This document shows, in pieces, positions 62,259-64,000 of a DNA stretch of 64,000 bases; positions within the stretch are counted from its first letter, which is position 1; the number at the start of each line of letters is the position of its first letter. Below the pieces are notes generated by a model. That model had not been told where the DNA came from. It was given only the letters and a program-made list of their open reading frames with translations, and did no database searches. Source of the DNA: Semisulcospira habei (Eukaryota; Mollusca; Gastropoda; Semisulcospiridae); the NCBI GenBank assembly GCA_036245525.1, contig BTPG01000004.1, positions 13,900,343-13,964,342 of the forward strand. The letters run 5' to 3'. Both the position numbers and the translations under genes were made by a program.

Positions 62259-64000
62259 TTTGTTCTATGTGACAAGTGTCGAGAATTAAAGAAAAAGAAA
62301 TCAGAGGTAGAAGGAGCTAAACAATACAAGGAAATTAACCAGGATATCAAGAAAAGCGTGAAAAAGGCAAAGAATAAGTGGATTGAAGATCAATGTAAAC
62401 ACATAGAAGAAAATCTGAACAAAAATAATAGCAAAAAAGCATACCAGCTGGTGAAAGACATGACCAGTGTAAAACAAGGACGCCCCTATATCATACAAGA
62501 AAGGGAAGGGAACTGTCTTACGGAAGACCAAGACATACTGAAGAGATGGACAGAGTACTGCTCAGATTTGTACAACCACCGAGCTAAAGGGGACCCAGGC
62601 ATACTTGTCAACCCACCCGTGACCAACAATGGCAACTATTCCATCCTCCGAGAAGAAGTAGAGGCTGCAGTGAAGTCGCTGAAAAAAAAGGGAAGGCAGC
62701 AGGAGCAGACAACATCCATGCAGAGTTAGTCCAAGAAGGGGAAGAAGACATGATAAGCACCTTACTAACAATCTGCAATAAGATCTGGCAGTCAGGGGAT
62801 TGGCCCACACCATGGACCCAATCACTTACAATAACTCTCCCCAAAAAAGGCAACTTACATCAATGCCAGAATTATCGCACGTTCAGTCTTATATGCCACC
62901 CAAGCAAAGTCATGTTAAAGATCCTGCTGAACAGGCTGAAGCCACAGGCAGAGGAAATCATAGCTGAGGAACAGGCAGGCTTCAGGCCAGGGCGCAGCAC
63001 AACTGAGCAAATGTTCATCCTGAGAGTTCTATGTGAGAGGTACCTCCAGCACCAGCAAGATCTCTATCATGTCTTTGTGTATTTTAAGAAAGCGTTTGAC
63101 AGGGTGTGGCATGCAGCCCTTTGGTCCACAATGAAGCTATACAACATCAATGCCAACCTGATCAAAGTCGTAGCAAACCTTTACAACAAGGCCACTAGTG
63201 CAGTCTGCTTCAACGGCAAAATAGGAAACTGGTTTAGGACTACAGTCGGAGTCAGACAAGGCTGCTTGCTCTCATCTACTCTTTTCAACATCTTCTTGGA
63301 AAGAATCATGACAGACGCTCTGAAAGATCATGAAGGAACTGTCAGTATTGGAGGCAGAACAATCACAAAATTGCGCTTTGTGGACGACATTGATGGCCTT
63401 GCAAGAACAGAGAAGGTGCTAGCTCAGCTGGTGGAAAAGCTGGACAGTACAGCCATTGCGTATGGGATGGAAATCAGTGCAGAGAAAACCAAACTGATGA
63501 CCAATAACACCAGTGTTATTGGCACTGACGTTATGATTGGAAGCCAAAAACTGGAAACCGTTAATAAATTCAAATACTTATGAGCCATTGTGACAGATGA
63601 GGGATCAAAACCAGAAATACTGTCCAGGATTGCACAGACAACAAAAGCACTGACAAGATTGAAGACCATATGGAAGGACAGAAACATCACACTCTGCTCC
63701 AAGATCAGACTGCTGCGCTCCTTAGTCATCTCAGTGTTTTTGTATGCCTGCGAGTCATGGACCCTCACAGCAGACCTTGAAAGGAGGATACACGCCACTG
63801 AAATGCGATGTTTTCGAAGGCTGCTTGGCATTTCATACAGAGATCACATCACGAACGTGGAAGTGGGAAGTAGAATCAGGCAAGCCATCGGGTCCTATGA
63901 AGACCTATTTGCCATTGTGAAAAAACGCAAACTGAAATGGTATGGGCATGTCACGCGTTCAGCAGGGCTTGCCAAAACAATCCTGCAAGGCACTGTGCAA
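62259..64000 (+). mobile_element. RTE-like LINE of a second family, 5'-truncated, runs off window
   Basis: Open pieces 62358-62729 and 62750-63583 encode a linker with LKRWTEYCSDLYNH and the reverse transcriptase: EEQAGFRPGRSTTEQM, motif A VFVYFKKAFDRVW, GVRQGCLLSSTLFN and catalytic FVDD (RFVDDIDGLA). Motif A has Tyr in place of the usual Asp (VYFKKAFD), and a TGA at 63582 interrupts the frame before the C-terminal RLLGISYRDH-type region (63780-63860). Inactive. The 5' boundary coincides with the end of element B similarity. Confidence 0.85.

Overview
Eukaryotic, most likely metazoan, nuclear DNA. Exons are split by GT-AG introns, there are long CA/TG/GA/TC microsatellites, SINEs, at least five non-LTR retrotransposon copies, a Penelope-like element and TTAA-flanked MITEs. 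The mix of SINEs ending in a GACGTTAA-type 3' tail, GACCTTTGACC-type dispersed repeats and an abundant LINE with a 3' zinc-finger-like domain suggests a marine mollusc, perhaps a gastropod. That host guess is an inference and cannot be confirmed from sequence alone.

Layout. 1-5.2 kb: a SINE with target-site duplication, then a probable promoter and first coding exon (1446-1503) of an unidentified plus-strand gene. 5.2-17.5 kb: gene-free and very repeat-rich. It holds minisatellites of 62, 63, 52, 42, 39 and 55 bp, several hairpin MITE families, a G-rich tract, and a ~2.6 kb unit bounded by two diverged direct repeats. 18.48-31.4 kb: element A, a Polinton/Maverick (adintovirus-like) endogenous DNA virus. 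It carries an intact retroviral-type integrase, an intact 1161-aa protein-primed family B DNA polymerase, a genome-packaging ATPase, a capsid-like protein and several membrane or virion-like proteins. Some genes are broken by single-base changes in A-runs, a stop codon and a SINE. 31.4-36.3 kb: MITEs, microsatellites and one 108-bp exon resembling the N-terminal part of an axonemal dynein heavy chain. 36.3-43.8 kb: a minus-strand Jockey/CR1-like LINE, a truncated Penelope-like element with a GIY-YIG endonuclease, and a decayed RTE-like LINE that itself contains a MITE and a SINE-like fragment. 45.5-50.0 kb: the last four exons of a minus-strand P-loop ATPase/helicase-like gene, with an intron inside its Walker A motif. 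A 1.05 kb TTAA-flanked element lies in its intron. 51.7-62.26 kb: element B, an inverted, decayed relative of element A's right end, interrupted by two full or nearly full LINEs and cut off by a third LINE that runs off the window.

How it fits together. Elements A and B share gene order, divergent promoter spacing and an AT-rich motif touching the start codons, so they are copies of one virus lineage. Element A looks young: its integrase and polymerase are still open. Element B is old and served as a landing site for retrotransposons. Paralogous empty sites between LINE copies prove two secondary insertions directly. The host genes visible (unknown exon 1, dynein-like exon, helicase-like gene) are only fragments between mobile DNA.
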